The notes: generated by a model not told the origin, from the letters alone. A stretch of 64,000 bases of DNA from Pseudomonas lini (GCF_030812475.1 NZ_JAUSSR010000013.1:1-64000), one strand, 5' to 3'. Counted from the first letter of the stretch, positions 16,848 to 25,612 are shown. Numbers and translations are program-made.

Positions 16848-18262
16848 CGAATTTGTGGGCCGATGAACCGGCTCTTGGCTTCAACGTGGATGCTGGCGTC
16901 ATCGGCGTCCTTGAGGATGAACTTCACCTCATTGGTGCTCGACGGCAGTTGTTCCGGTGCGCTGGACAACTCCACCGGCTGGCTGAAAATCTCCCCGGCG
17001 GCGACTTTGATTTCGCGCTTGCCTTGCAGCTTGAGGTCGGGCAGGCCAGTGGCTTCCAGCACGTAGGTGTGGTCGCGCTGGTCTTTGTTCATGATCTTCA
17101 GGCTGTAGACGTTCTCGATCCGGCCTTCGGCGTTCTCGCGGTAGAGCACGCGGTCCTTGCTGACATCGAAGCCGACCAGCGAGCGCATGAAGAACGCGGT
17201 CACCAGCAATGCGATCATCGCCAGCAGCACCGTGGCATAGCCGATCAGGCGGGGACGCAGTTTATTGGTTTTCTGCCCGGACAGGTTGTGCTCGGTGGTG
17301 TAGCTGATCAGGCCGCGCGGATAGTCCATCTTGTCCATGATGCTGTCGCAGGCATCGATGCAGGCGGCACAGCCAATGCACTCGACCTGCAGGCCATCGC
17401 GGATGTCGATACCCGTCGGGCAGACCTGGACGCACATGGTGCAGTCGATGCAATCACCCAGGCCCATGGCCTTGTAGTCGACGCCTTTCTTGCGCGGGCC
17501 GCGGGATTCGCCACGACGCGGGTCGTAGGAAACGATCAGGGTGTCCTTGTCGAACATCACGCTCTGGAAGCGGGCGTACGGGCACATGTAGATGCACACC
17601 TGCTCGCGCAACCAGCCGGCGTTGCCATAGGTGGCAAGGGTGAAGAAGCCGACCCAGAAGTAGGACCAGCCATCGGCTGCGCCGGTGAAGAAGTCGAGGG
17701 TCAGTTCGCGGATCGGCGAGAAGTAGCCGACGAAGGTCATGCCGGTCACGAAGCCGATCAACAGCCACATCGCGTGTTTGCTGAACTTGCGCAGGAACTT
17801 GTTGGCGCTCATCGGCGCCTTGTCGAGCTTGATGCGCTGGTTGCGGTCGCCTTCGGTGACTTTTTCGCACCACATGAAGATCCAGGTCCAGACACTCTGC
17901 GGGCAGGTATAGCCACACCAGACCCGCCCGGCATACACGGTGATGAAGAACAGGCCGAAGGCGCTGACGATCAGAATCCCCGAGAGCAGAATGAAGTCCT
18001 GGGGCCAGAAGGTCGCGCCAAAAATGAAGAATTTGCGCTCCGGCAGGTTCCACCAGACGGCCTGATGGCCACCCCAATTGAGCCAGACCGTACCGAAGTA
18101 CAGGAGAAACAACCCGGCACCGCCCATCATCCGCAGGTTGCGGAACAGACCGGTGAAGGCGCGGGTGTAGATCTTTTCCCGAGAGGCGTAGAGGTCGACG
18201 CTGTTGTTGGTGTTCTTGGCAGGCGGGGTAACGTCGTGTACCGGAATCTGGTTACTCATCAT
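16844..18262 (-). CDS. ccoG: cbb3 oxidase accessory ferredoxin-like protein CcoG
   Basis: A 472-residue membrane iron-sulphur protein (RdxA/FixG family). About five membrane helices surround two [4Fe-4S] motifs, CIDCTMCVQVCP and CIGCAACIDACD, and the PQSVWTW motif; a periplasmic Ig-like FixG C-terminal domain follows. CcoG is reported to reduce Cu(II) for oxidase biogenesis. The ATG at 18262 sits one codon before a second ATG, so the exact start is uncertain by one residue. It is the first gene of ccoGHIS. Confidence 0.94.
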   Translation of the reverse strand: MMSNQIPVHDVTPPAKNTNNSVDLYASREKIYTRAFTGLFRNLRMMGGAGLFLLYFGTVWLNWGGHQAVWWNLPERKFFIFGATFWPQDFILLSGILIVSAFGLFFITVYAGRVWCGYTCPQSVWTWIFMWCEKVTEGDRNQRIKLDKAPMSANKFLRKFSKHAMWLLIGFVTGMTFVGYFSPIRELTLDFFTGAADGWSYFWVGFFTLATYGNAGWLREQVCIYMCPYARFQSVMFDKDTLIVSYDPRRGESRGPRKKGVDYKAMGLGDCIDCTMCVQVCPTGIDIRDGLQVECIGCAACIDACDSIMDKMDYPRGLISYTTEHNLSGQKTNKLRPRLIGYATVLLAMIALLVTAFFMRSLVGFDVSKDRVLYRENAEGRIENVYSLKIMNKDQRDHTYVLEATGLPDLKLQGKREIKVAAGEIFSQPVELSSAPEQLPSSTNEVKFILKDADDASIHVEAKSRFIGPQIR

Positions 18263-18547
18263 TGCATCCCACGGCAGTGGAAAAATGCCCCGGTCAGTAC
18301 ATGCCGACCGCGGTCAAAAAGGGTGTAGCAGTGGCGCAATTGTACGCCTGTCGCTCTGGCTCAAGGGTGCGACCTTTGGTCGCGTTGGGGAAAAATCATG
18401 AATGGTGTAGCGATTGTAACAAAAGATGATTGAAGTCAATTGACTACAGCGAGGCCTTCTGCATGCTGGAACATCGCGTTGGATCTCAGAGTGCAGCGGG
18501 GACACCCGCTGCACTCTTCAGTATATGAAGAGCTTAGGGCTCCAAAC
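18263..18547. other. Intergenic region between ccoP1 and ccoG
   Basis: No gene seen. It holds the imperfect ANR box (18426-18439), a small hairpin GCGACC-TTTG-GGTCGC-type near 18369, and a strong 12- to 13-bp hairpin with stem GTGCAGCGGG / CCCGCTGCAC at about 18488-18515. The latter lacks a long T-run, so it may protect a 3' end or be a secondary terminator for the first cco operon. Confidence 0.5.
18426..18439 (-). promoter_or_regulatory. ANR-like box upstream of ccoG (imperfect)
   Basis: On the minus strand the sequence is TTGACTTCAATCAT, which matches the ANR consensus except for the last base and the permissible C at position five. It lies about 170 bp before ccoG. No convincing -10 element is at the ideal spacing, so this is a weaker candidate than the hemN and cco2 sites. 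Confidence 0.45.
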
Positions 18548-18588
18548 AAAACGGCCCCGCCAATTCACATTGGCGGGGCCGTTTTTTT
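18548..18588 (-). terminator. Terminator of first cco operon
   Basis: A perfect 16-bp GC-rich stem (18548-18563 with 18570-18585) around a 6-nt loop lies immediately after the ccoP1 stop, with a T-rich tail on the minus strand and a T7 run on the plus strand. It could work in both directions. Confidence 0.88.
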
Positions 18589-18598
18589 ACATCAGGCG

Positions 18599-19582
18599 TT
18601 ACTGGGCATCTTCCGCTGGCGCCTTCTCACCGTGAGACAGGCTGTAGACGTAAGCGGCCAGCAAGTGGACCTTGTCGTTGCCTTGCAGCTGTTCCTGCGC
18701 AGGCATCTGGCCTTGACGGCCGTAACGGATGGTCTGCTGCAGCTGAGCGAAGCTCGAACCGTAGATGAACGCACCCGGGTGGGTCAGGTCGGGGGCTCCC
18801 ATGGCTGGCGTCCCTTTGCCGGCCGGACCGTGGCAGGCCACGCAGTTGGCGGCGAACAGTTTCTGCCCGGCAACCGGGTCGGCCTTTGCGCCTTCCGGCA
18901 GCTTGCGGCCATCGAGGTTGGTCAGCACGAACGCGGCAACGTCAGCCACGCCTTGCTCGCCGATCACTTCGGCCCAGGCCGGCATCACGGCGTGACGACC
19001 GCCCATGATAGTGGTCTTGATGGTTTCCGCTTCGCCGCCCCAGCGCCAGTCGGCGTCGGTCAGGTTAGGGAAGCCATAGGCACCCTTGGCGTCCGAACCG
19101 TGGCAGACCGAGCAGTTGGAGGCGAACAGGCGGCCACCCATCTTCAGGGCTTGCGGATCCTTGGCCACTTCTTCGATAGGCATGGACGAGAACTTGGCGA
19201 AGATCGGGCCGAACCTGGCGTCCGACTTGGCCATTTCCTTTTCCCACTCGTGAACGCCGGTCCAGCCGGTCTGGCCGTTGGCGAACGCGGTCTGCTTGTC
19301 GTTATCCAGGTAGTTGTAACCCGGCAGCAGACCTTTCCAGTTGCCCAGGCCCGGATACAGCACCAGATATCCCAAGGCGAAGATGATGGTGCCCACGAAC
19401 AGCATGAACCACCATTTTGGCAGCGGGTTGTCGTACTCCTCGATCCCGTCGAAGGAGTGGCCAACCGTTTCTTCGGTGGCTTCGCTGCGCTGGCCCTTGC
19501 GGGTGGACAGCAGCAGCCAGGTCAGGGCGAAGATGGTGCCGAGACTGAGGACTGTGACATACAGACTCCAGAACGTAGTCAT
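18599..19582 (-). CDS. ccoP1: cbb3 cytochrome c oxidase dihaem subunit III, copy 1
   Basis: A 327-residue membrane-anchored dihaem cytochrome c passing electrons to CcoO. Two N-terminal helices (about 1-25 and 57-77) precede two haem c motifs, CSVCH and CVACH, with distal methionines in the cytochrome domains. It overlaps ccoQ1 by 4 bp. Compared with the second copy in this window it has about 14 extra residues near 90-104. It closes the ccoNOQP operon next to ccoG, the position of cco1 in P. aeruginosa. Confidence 0.95.
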   Translation of the reverse strand: MTTFWSLYVTVLSLGTIFALTWLLLSTRKGQRSEATEETVGHSFDGIEEYDNPLPKWWFMLFVGTIIFALGYLVLYPGLGNWKGLLPGYNYLDNDKQTAFANGQTGWTGVHEWEKEMAKSDARFGPIFAKFSSMPIEEVAKDPQALKMGGRLFASNCSVCHGSDAKGAYGFPNLTDADWRWGGEAETIKTTIMGGRHAVMPAWAEVIGEQGVADVAAFVLTNLDGRKLPEGAKADPVAGQKLFAANCVACHGPAGKGTPAMGAPDLTHPGAFIYGSSFAQLQQTIRYGRQGQMPAQEQLQGNDKVHLLAAYVYSLSHGEKAPAEDAQ

Positions 19583-19764
19583 TCTTTGTTACTCCTAGAA
19601 GCTTGCTCGACGTGCTTGATGGCTTCGGGATCATCCGCGAAAGGCAGCAAGGTCGCGTCTTCAAACTCCGACTTGCGCTTGGGGCTGAACACCCACAACG
19701 CCAGACCGATGAAGGCCACCATCACGACAACGGTGCCCAGGCCACGAATCATCCCGATATCCAT
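19579..19764 (-). CDS. ccoQ1: cbb3 oxidase small subunit CcoQ, copy 1
   Basis: A 61-residue single-helix membrane protein (MIRGLGTVVVMVAFIGLALW) with a short acidic cytoplasmic tail, the form and position of CcoQ/FixQ, which stabilises the oxidase complex. It begins 5 bp after ccoO1 and overlaps ccoP1 by 4 bp. Confidence 0.92.
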   Translation of the reverse strand: MDIGMIRGLGTVVVMVAFIGLALWVFSPKRKSEFEDATLLPFADDPEAIKHVEQASRSNKE

Positions 19765-19769
19765 CTAAA

Positions 19770-20378
19770 TCACCGTTTGCTTTTGATGATGGTGCCCAGG
19801 CCTTGCAGATAGGCCACCAGCGCGTCCATTTCGGTTTTGCCCTTCACGGCATCCTGTGCACCGGCGATGTCTTCGTCGGTGTAAGGAACGCCGAGCGTGC
19901 GCAAGACTTCCATTTTCTTGGCGGTGTCTTTGCCGTCGAGCTTGTTTTCCACGAGGAACGGGTAGGCCGGCATTTTCGACTCGGGCACCACGTTGCGCGG
20001 GTTGTACAAGTGCGCACGCTGCCAGTCATCGGAGTAACGTCCGCCGACACGGGCCAGATCCGGGCCGGTACGCTTGGAACCCCACAGGAACGGGTGGTCC
20101 CAGACGCTTTCACCGGCGACCGAGTAGTGGCCGTAACGTTCGGTTTCAGCACGGAACGGGCGGATCATCTGCGAGTGGCAGCCGACACAACCGTTGGCGA
20201 TGTAGATGTCGCGGCCTTCCAGTTCAAGGGCGGTGCGCGGCTTCATGCCTTCGACCGGCTTGTTGGTGACGTCCTGGAAAAACAGCGGAACGATCTGGGT
20301 CAAGCCGCCGATGCTGACGGCGATAACCATGAAGAAGGCCAGCAGGCCAATATTCTTCTCGACTGCTTCATGCTTCAT
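19770..20378 (-). CDS. ccoO1: cbb3 oxidase monohaem cytochrome c subunit II, copy 1
   Basis: A 202-residue membrane-anchored cytochrome c. One N-terminal helix (about 8-30) is followed by the haem c motif CVGCHSQMIRPF, the strongly conserved CcoO signature, and the segment GGRYSDDWQRAHLYNPR. It transfers electrons from CcoP to the CcoN binuclear centre. The start overlaps the ccoN1 stop by one base (TGATG). Confidence 0.95.
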   Translation of the reverse strand: MKHEAVEKNIGLLAFFMVIAVSIGGLTQIVPLFFQDVTNKPVEGMKPRTALELEGRDIYIANGCVGCHSQMIRPFRAETERYGHYSVAGESVWDHPFLWGSKRTGPDLARVGGRYSDDWQRAHLYNPRNVVPESKMPAYPFLVENKLDGKDTAKKMEVLRTLGVPYTDEDIAGAQDAVKGKTEMDALVAYLQGLGTIIKSKR

Positions 20379-21820
20379 CAGTGAGCTCCAACTACAGCAA
20401 TCTGTTCAGCAGCTTTGGCTTCAACCGGGTTCGAGGCACGTACGGTACGCCATACGTTGTAGGCCATGAACAGCATGCCGCTGGCAAAGAACGCACCGCC
20501 CAGGGCGCGAACGATGAAACCGGGGTGGCTGGCTTGCAGCGCTTCGACGAACGAGTAGGTGAGGGTCCCGTCGTCGTTGATTGCACGCCACATCAGGCCC
20601 TGGGTGATGCCGTTGACCCACATCGAGGCGATGTAGAGCACGGTACCGATGGTCGCGAGCCAGAAGTGGGTGTTGATCAGGCCGATGCTGTGCATCTGCG
20701 CGCGACCGAACAGTTTCGGGATCATGTGGTAGATCGCGCCGATCGAGATCATCGCTACCCAGCCAAGAGCGCCGGCGTGTACGTGGCCGATGGTCCAGTC
20801 GGTGTAGTGCGACAGCGAGTTGACGGTCTTGATGGCCATCATCGGGCCTTCGAAGGTCGACATGCCGTAGAACGCCAGCGATACCACGAGGAAGCGCAGG
20901 ATCGGGTCGGTGCGCAGCTTATGCCAGGCGCCCGACAAGGTCATCATGCCGTTGATCATGCCGCCCCAGCTCGGAGCCAGCAGGATGATCGACATGGCCA
21001 TGCCCAGGGACTGGGCCCAGTCCGGCAACGCGGTGTAGTGCAGGTGATGCGGGCCGGCCCAGATGTACAGGGTGATCAGCGCCCAGAAGTGCACGATCGA
21101 CAGGCGATAGGAGTAGATCGGACGCTCGGCCTGCTTAGGAACGAAGTAGTACATCATCCCCAGGAAGCCGGTGGTCAGGAAGAAACCGACCGCGTTGTGA
21201 CCGTACCACCACTGGATCATCGCATCCGTCGCACCCGAGTAGGCCGAGTAGGACTTGAAGAAGCTGACCGGCAGGGAGGCGTGGTTGACGATGTGCAGCA
21301 TCGCCGTCACGACGATGAAGGCACCGTAGAACCAGTTACCCACGTAGATATGCTTGGTGTTGCGCTTGGTGATGGTACCGAAGAACACCAGACCGTAGGA
21401 AATCCAGACAATGGCCAGCAGGATAGCCAAAGGCCATTCCAGCTCCGCGTATTCCTTGGTGGTGGTGTAACCCAGCGGCAAGGTAATGATCGCGCCGACG
21501 ATCACCGCCTGCCATCCCCAGAAGGTGAAGGCGGCGAGGCTGTCGGAAATCAGTCGCGTTTGGCAGGTTCGCTGCACGACGTAATAAGAAGTGGCAAACA
21601 GTGCACAACCACCGAAGGCGAAAATCACCAGGTTGGTGTGCAACGGGCGCAGGCGTCCAAAGCTCGTCCATGGCAGACCGAAGTTCAACTCCGGCCAGAC
21701 CAGTTGCGAGGCGATGAAGACACCGAGCCCCATGCCAAGGATCCCCCAGACCACCGTCATGATGGCGAACTGGCGGACTACCTTATAGTTATAAGCAGTC
21801 GGACTGATTGCTGTGCTCAT
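20378..21820 (-). CDS. ccoN1: cbb3 cytochrome c oxidase catalytic subunit I, copy 1
   Basis: A 480-residue haem-copper oxidase catalytic subunit with about 12 membrane helices, reducing oxygen to water and pumping protons at low oxygen. Conserved segments include WWYGHNAVGFFLTTGFLGM (copper ligand histidine and cross-linked tyrosine region) and GPHHLHYTALPDW with the paired copper histidines. The ATG at 21820 is chosen because the family begins with a short MSTA-type leader before YNYKVVRQF; the frame extends 55 codons further without conservation. It heads an operon with ccoO, ccoQ and ccoP. Confidence 0.95.
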   Translation of the reverse strand: MSTAISPTAYNYKVVRQFAIMTVVWGILGMGLGVFIASQLVWPELNFGLPWTSFGRLRPLHTNLVIFAFGGCALFATSYYVVQRTCQTRLISDSLAAFTFWGWQAVIVGAIITLPLGYTTTKEYAELEWPLAILLAIVWISYGLVFFGTITKRNTKHIYVGNWFYGAFIVVTAMLHIVNHASLPVSFFKSYSAYSGATDAMIQWWYGHNAVGFFLTTGFLGMMYYFVPKQAERPIYSYRLSIVHFWALITLYIWAGPHHLHYTALPDWAQSLGMAMSIILLAPSWGGMINGMMTLSGAWHKLRTDPILRFLVVSLAFYGMSTFEGPMMAIKTVNSLSHYTDWTIGHVHAGALGWVAMISIGAIYHMIPKLFGRAQMHSIGLINTHFWLATIGTVLYIASMWVNGITQGLMWRAINDDGTLTYSFVEALQASHPGFIVRALGGAFFASGMLFMAYNVWRTVRASNPVEAKAAEQIAVVGAH

Positions 21821-21905
21821 TCTAAGGTTCCACGGTTTGGGTGTTTTATTAGGAGTAAAAATCGGCCGCAAGTATGTAGAAAGCGGGGGGTCATTGCAAC
21901 GCGCC

Positions 21906-21919
21906 ATGACCTGGGTCAA
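21906..21919 (-). promoter_or_regulatory. ANR-like box upstream of ccoN1 (imperfect)
   Basis: The minus strand reads TTGACCCAGGTCAT, one base short of a TTGAC-N4-GTCAA palindrome. It lies 86 bp before the ccoN1 ATG, and CATACT or TACATA sequences near 21871-21878 are possible -10 elements at slightly long spacing. An imperfect site would suit the mainly constitutive behaviour described for cco1 in P. aeruginosa. Confidence 0.5.
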
Positions 21920-22262
21920 TGCTTTCAAAAGCTGATTCTGCGGCCTTTCCATGCGCCGCGTAAGGACAAAATTGCCCCCGGACAAAATGCCCCGGCGCGG
22001 GAACAGGGTGAGGGGGTCAGGTCAGTTGTAACGGGGTGTGTTGAAAATGACGATGTGGCGGCTGATGGCAATTGGCATGACAGCCGGTATCTACCAGCCT
22101 TTGCGGCCTGTCATCGGGCAAATTCGTCTAACACATCGGGTAAGGTCGACCTCGAGCCGGCTCATGCCAGTCCGCATCGGGGGAAGCTTAGACCCGAATC
22201 CGGGGAACCGAAAGGAGGACTAAGGGAGGGTGCGACAATGGGTCGCAAAGGGGCAGGGAACT
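21920..22262. other. Long non-coding stretch between the two cco operons
   Basis: No recognisable gene. The only frame open here (22038-22223, plus) has no known similarity. The right half is rich in GGA and AGG trimers (about 22170-22260) and contains a small hairpin TGCGAC-aatgg-GTCGCA at 22230-22246. An unannotated small RNA or a degraded gene is possible, but nothing in the sequence decides this. Confidence 0.4.
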
Positions 22263-22284
22263 GCCGCATTCGGAAGAATGCGGC
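22263..22284 (-). terminator. Probable terminator of second cco operon
   Basis: A perfect 9-bp stem GCCGCATTC / GAATGCGGC with a 4-nt loop lies 18 bp after the ccoP2 stop. The following T-run is poor, so termination efficiency is uncertain. Confidence 0.5.
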
Positions 22285-22301
22285 CGTGTTGGGTTCAAGA
22301 A

Positions 22302-23255
22302 TTATTCGCTTTTGCCTTTGGCCTGCAGTCGGTCTGTATTCAGTCCGTGAGACAGGCTGTACACATAGGCCGCCAGCAATTGCACTTTATCTTTGCCAAG
22401 CAGTTCGTTCTGCGCCGGCATATGCCCCTGACGGCCATGGCGAATCGTTTGTTCAAGCTGCGCCAGGCTGGTGCCATAGATGAACCCGGCCGGTTGCGTC
22501 AGGTTCGGCGCACCCATGGCTTCAGTGCCGTGGCCCTTTGCCCCGTGACAGGCGACACAGGTGGTGTTGAACGCGTGCTGCCCGGCTTGCAGGTCGGCCG
22601 TGCTGTCGTCCGGTACAGGCAGGCCCGCCAGATCATGACGCACATAAGCCGCAACGTTCTTCACGCCGGCTTCACCGAGGATTTCACCCCAGGCCGGCAT
22701 CGCCGCCATGCGCCCGCCCAGGATAGTGGTCTTGATCGTCTCGGCATCGCCGCCCCAGCGCCAATGGCTGTCGGCCAGGTTCGGGAAGCCGAAGGCGCCC
22801 TTGGCATCCGAGCCGTGGCACACCGCGCAGTTGGAAGCAAACAGACGACCGCCCATGGTCAGCGCTTGCGGATCGTTGGCCACCTCTTCCACGGGCATGG
22901 CCGCAAATTTGGCGAAGATCGGCCCGAACTTGGCTTCGGCCTTGTTCATCTCCTTTTCCCATTCGTGGACGCCGGTCCAGCCATCCTCATAACCTGGAAG
23001 GATGCCTTTCCAGTTGCCCAGGCCCGGGTACAGCACCAGATACCCGACGGCGAACACCAGGGTCCCGGCGAACAGCATGAACCACCACTGCGGCAGTGGG
23101 TTGTCATACTCCTCGATGCCGTCGAAGCTGTGGCCCATGGTCTGGTCCACGCTGCCCTTGGTTTCGCCCTTGCGGGTGCCGATCAGCAGCCAGGTCAGGC
23201 CGATCAGGCTGCCGATGGTCAGTACGCAGATCCACGTACTCCAGAAGGTGGTCAT
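22302..23255 (-). CDS. ccoP2: cbb3 oxidase dihaem subunit III, copy 2
   Basis: A 317-residue paralogue of the upstream ccoP, with two N-terminal helices and haem c motifs CAVCH and CVACH. It differs from copy 1 by a shortened loop after the second helix (GYEDGWTGV replaces a longer segment) and by a lysine/glutamate-rich C-terminus. Its ATG overlaps the ccoQ2 stop by 4 bp. It ends the second ccoNOQP operon, which by its perfect ANR box is probably the low-oxygen-induced isoform. Confidence 0.94.
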   Translation of the reverse strand: MTTFWSTWICVLTIGSLIGLTWLLIGTRKGETKGSVDQTMGHSFDGIEEYDNPLPQWWFMLFAGTLVFAVGYLVLYPGLGNWKGILPGYEDGWTGVHEWEKEMNKAEAKFGPIFAKFAAMPVEEVANDPQALTMGGRLFASNCAVCHGSDAKGAFGFPNLADSHWRWGGDAETIKTTILGGRMAAMPAWGEILGEAGVKNVAAYVRHDLAGLPVPDDSTADLQAGQHAFNTTCVACHGAKGHGTEAMGAPNLTQPAGFIYGTSLAQLEQTIRHGRQGHMPAQNELLGKDKVQLLAAYVYSLSHGLNTDRLQAKGKSE

Positions 23256-23470
23256 GGCCGGGTACTCCTTGTTTCAGGTTCTTGGGTGGCTTCGTTGGGC
23301 AGCGGTTCATCGGCGAACGGTAGCAAACGCGCTTCGGCGAACGCCGGAGTGCGTTTGCTGTTGAACACCCACAGCGTCAGGCCGACGAAGGCCACAAACA
23401 CCACGACCGTGCCCAGGCCGCGGATCATTCCACTGCTCAATTGGCTCACTATTTCAAAGGGCATGGCCAT
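23252..23470 (-). CDS. ccoQ2: cbb3 oxidase small subunit CcoQ, copy 2
   Basis: A 72-residue single-helix protein. The helix MIRGLGTVVVFVAFVGLTLW is nearly identical to that of copy 1, but the N-terminus has about 14 extra residues and the C-terminus a longer charged tail. GAGG before the ATG at 23470 supports this start; the internal methionine that aligns with copy 1 is a possible alternative. It starts 3 bp after ccoO2. Confidence 0.88.
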   Translation of the reverse strand: MAMPFEIVSQLSSGMIRGLGTVVVFVAFVGLTLWVFNSKRTPAFAEARLLPFADEPLPNEATQEPETRSTRP

Positions 23471-23473
23471 GAC

Positions 23474-24082
23474 TCACCTCTTGCTCTTGATGGATGTGCC
23501 AAGCACTTGCAGGTAAGCGACCAGTGCATCCATTTCGGTCTTGCCTTTGAGCGAGGCGACTGAGCCTGCTATGTCGTCGTCGCTGTAGGGCACGCCGAGG
23601 GTGCGCATCGCCTTGATCTTGTTTTCGGTGTGGCTGCTGTCGAGTTGATTGGCCACCAGCCACGGATAGCCGGGCATTTTCGATTCCGGCACCACGTTGC
23701 GCGGGTTGTACAAGTGCGCGCGGTGCCAGTCCTCGGAATAGCGACCGCCGACCCTGGCCAGGTCCGGACCGGTACGTTTCGAACCCCACAGGAACGGGTG
23801 ATCCCAGACGCTTTCACCCGCTACCGAATAGTGACCGTAGCGTTCGGTCTCGGCGCGGAACGGCCGGATCATCTGCGAGTGGCAACCGACGCAGCCTTCG
23901 CGGATGTAGATGTCGCGACCTTCCAGTTGCAGCGCGGTGTAGGGCTTCATGCCTTCCACCGGTTTGTTGGTCACGTCCTGGAAGAACAGCGGGACGATCT
24001 GGGTCAAGCCGCCAATGCTCACGGCCAGGACCATCAGCAACATCAGCAGGCCGACGTTTTTCTCAATTGTTTCGTGTTTCAT
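23474..24082 (-). CDS. ccoO2: cbb3 oxidase monohaem subunit II, copy 2
   Basis: A 202-residue membrane cytochrome c, the same length as copy 1 and very similar to it, with the N-terminal helix and haem c motif CVGCHSQMIRPF. It begins 10 bp after the ccoN2 stop, whereas in copy 1 the genes overlap. It carries electrons between CcoP2 and CcoN2. Confidence 0.95.
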   Translation of the reverse strand: MKHETIEKNVGLLMLLMVLAVSIGGLTQIVPLFFQDVTNKPVEGMKPYTALQLEGRDIYIREGCVGCHSQMIRPFRAETERYGHYSVAGESVWDHPFLWGSKRTGPDLARVGGRYSEDWHRAHLYNPRNVVPESKMPGYPWLVANQLDSSHTENKIKAMRTLGVPYSDDDIAGSVASLKGKTEMDALVAYLQVLGTSIKSKR

Positions 24083-24092
24083 GGCGGCCTCC

Positions 24093-25517
24093 TCAGGCGA
24101 TCTGCGCGGCAGCGGCGGCTTCGGCAGGCTGCGAAGCCCGCACGGTGCGCCAGGTGTTGTAGGCCATCAGCAGCATGCCGCTGAAGAAGATCGCGCCACC
24201 GACCAGTCGCACGACGAAGCCGGGATGGCTGGCCACCAGGGTTTCGACGAAGGAGTAGGTCAGCGTGCCGTCGTCATTGATCGCGCGCCACATCAGGCCC
24301 TGGGCGATGCCGTTGACCCACATCGAGGCGATGTAGAGCACGGTGCCGATGGTGGCGAGCCAGAAGTGCGCGTTGATCAGGCCGATGCTGTGCATCTGGG
24401 TGCGGCCGAAGATTTTCGGGATCATGTGGTACAGCGCGCCGATCGAAATCATCGCCACCCAGCCGAGGGCGCCGGCGTGCACGTGGCCGATGGTCCAGTC
24501 GGTGTAGTGGGAGAGGGCGTTGACGGTCTTGATCGCCATCATCGGCCCTTCGAAAGTCGACATGCCGTAGAACGCCAGGGACACCACGAGGAAGCGCAGG
24601 ATCGGGTCGCTGCGCAATTTATGCCAGGCGCCCGAGAGCGTCATCATGCCGTTGATCATGCCGCCCCAGCTCGGCGCCAGCAGGATCAGCGACATCACCA
24701 TGCCCAGCGACTGGGCCCAGTCCGGCAGCGCGGTGTAGTGCAAGTGGTGCGGGCCGGCCCAGATGTAGAGGGTGATCAGTGCCCAGAAGTGCACGATCGA
24801 CAGGCGATAGGAATACACCGGGCGTTCGGCCTGTTTCGGCACGAAGTAATACATCATCCCGAGGAAGCCGGCGGTGAGGAAAAAGCCCACGGCGTTGTGC
24901 CCATACCACCACTGCACCATGGCATCGGTGGCACCGGCGTAGACCGAGTAGGACTTGGTGAAACTCACCGGCAGTTCAAGGTTGTTGACGATGTGCAGAA
25001 TCGCCACGGTGATGATGAATGCGCCGAAGAACCAGTTGCCAACGTAGATGTGCTTGGTCTTGCGCTGCATGATCGTGCCGAAGAACACCACGGCGTACGC
25101 GACCCAGACGATGGTGATCAGGATGTCGATCGGCCATTCGAGCTCGGCGTATTCCTTGGAACTGGTGTAACCCAGCGGCAGGCTGATGGCCGCCAGCAGG
25201 ATCACCAGCTGCCAGCCCCAGAAACAGAACGCGGCAATTTTAGGGGCGAACAGTTTTGTCTGGCTGGTGCGCTGCACGGAATAGAACGAACTGGCAAACA
25301 AGGCGCAACCGCCAAAGGCGAAGATCACCGCGTTGGTGTGCAGCGGGCGTAATCGGCCGAAACTGGTCCATGGCAGATCGAAGTTGAGCTCGGGCCATAC
25401 CAACTGGGCTGCGAGAAAAACCCCGAGGCCCATGCCGACGATGCCCCACACCACCGTCATAATGGCGAATTGGCGGACCACCTTGTAGTTGTAGGCGGTA
25501 CTCATAGAAGTGTTCAT
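24093..25517 (-). CDS. ccoN2: cbb3 oxidase catalytic subunit I, copy 2
   Basis: A 474-residue catalytic subunit highly similar to copy 1 through the whole membrane domain, including WWYGHNAVGFF and GPHHLHYTALPDW. It differs in the N-terminus and in residues of the first helices, and ends in an alanine-rich tail. The ATG at 25517 has GGGGA five bases upstream; a start four codons later is possible. It heads the second ccoNOQP operon and faces a divergent hydrolase gene across 95 bp that holds the promoter. Confidence 0.95.
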   Translation of the reverse strand: MNTSMSTAYNYKVVRQFAIMTVVWGIVGMGLGVFLAAQLVWPELNFDLPWTSFGRLRPLHTNAVIFAFGGCALFASSFYSVQRTSQTKLFAPKIAAFCFWGWQLVILLAAISLPLGYTSSKEYAELEWPIDILITIVWVAYAVVFFGTIMQRKTKHIYVGNWFFGAFIITVAILHIVNNLELPVSFTKSYSVYAGATDAMVQWWYGHNAVGFFLTAGFLGMMYYFVPKQAERPVYSYRLSIVHFWALITLYIWAGPHHLHYTALPDWAQSLGMVMSLILLAPSWGGMINGMMTLSGAWHKLRSDPILRFLVVSLAFYGMSTFEGPMMAIKTVNALSHYTDWTIGHVHAGALGWVAMISIGALYHMIPKIFGRTQMHSIGLINAHFWLATIGTVLYIASMWVNGIAQGLMWRAINDDGTLTYSFVETLVASHPGFVVRLVGGAIFFSGMLLMAYNTWRTVRASQPAEAAAAAQIA

Positions 25518-25612
25518 GGTTCCCCATCCACGGTTCAGCTGAAGTGCAGGCGTATGCGCAACGCAACGCTCACTTCGCCTGGAGTTATAGGCAGACTAAA
25601 AGCGAGGCAAGC

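Noticed and set aside
18488..18515. Strong hairpin as main terminator of the first cco operon
   Set aside because: It lacks a T-run and lies beyond a much better terminator at 18548-18588; may be secondary or a stability element.
22038..22223. 61-codon frame between the cco operons
   Set aside because: No ribosome site, no recognisable similarity; kept only as part of the unexplained interval.
20381..22483. 700-codon plus-strand frame opposite ccoN1
   Set aside because: Shadow of ccoN1 on the other strand; the translation is Arg/His/Gly-rich with no domain, and it runs through a terminator and non-coding region.
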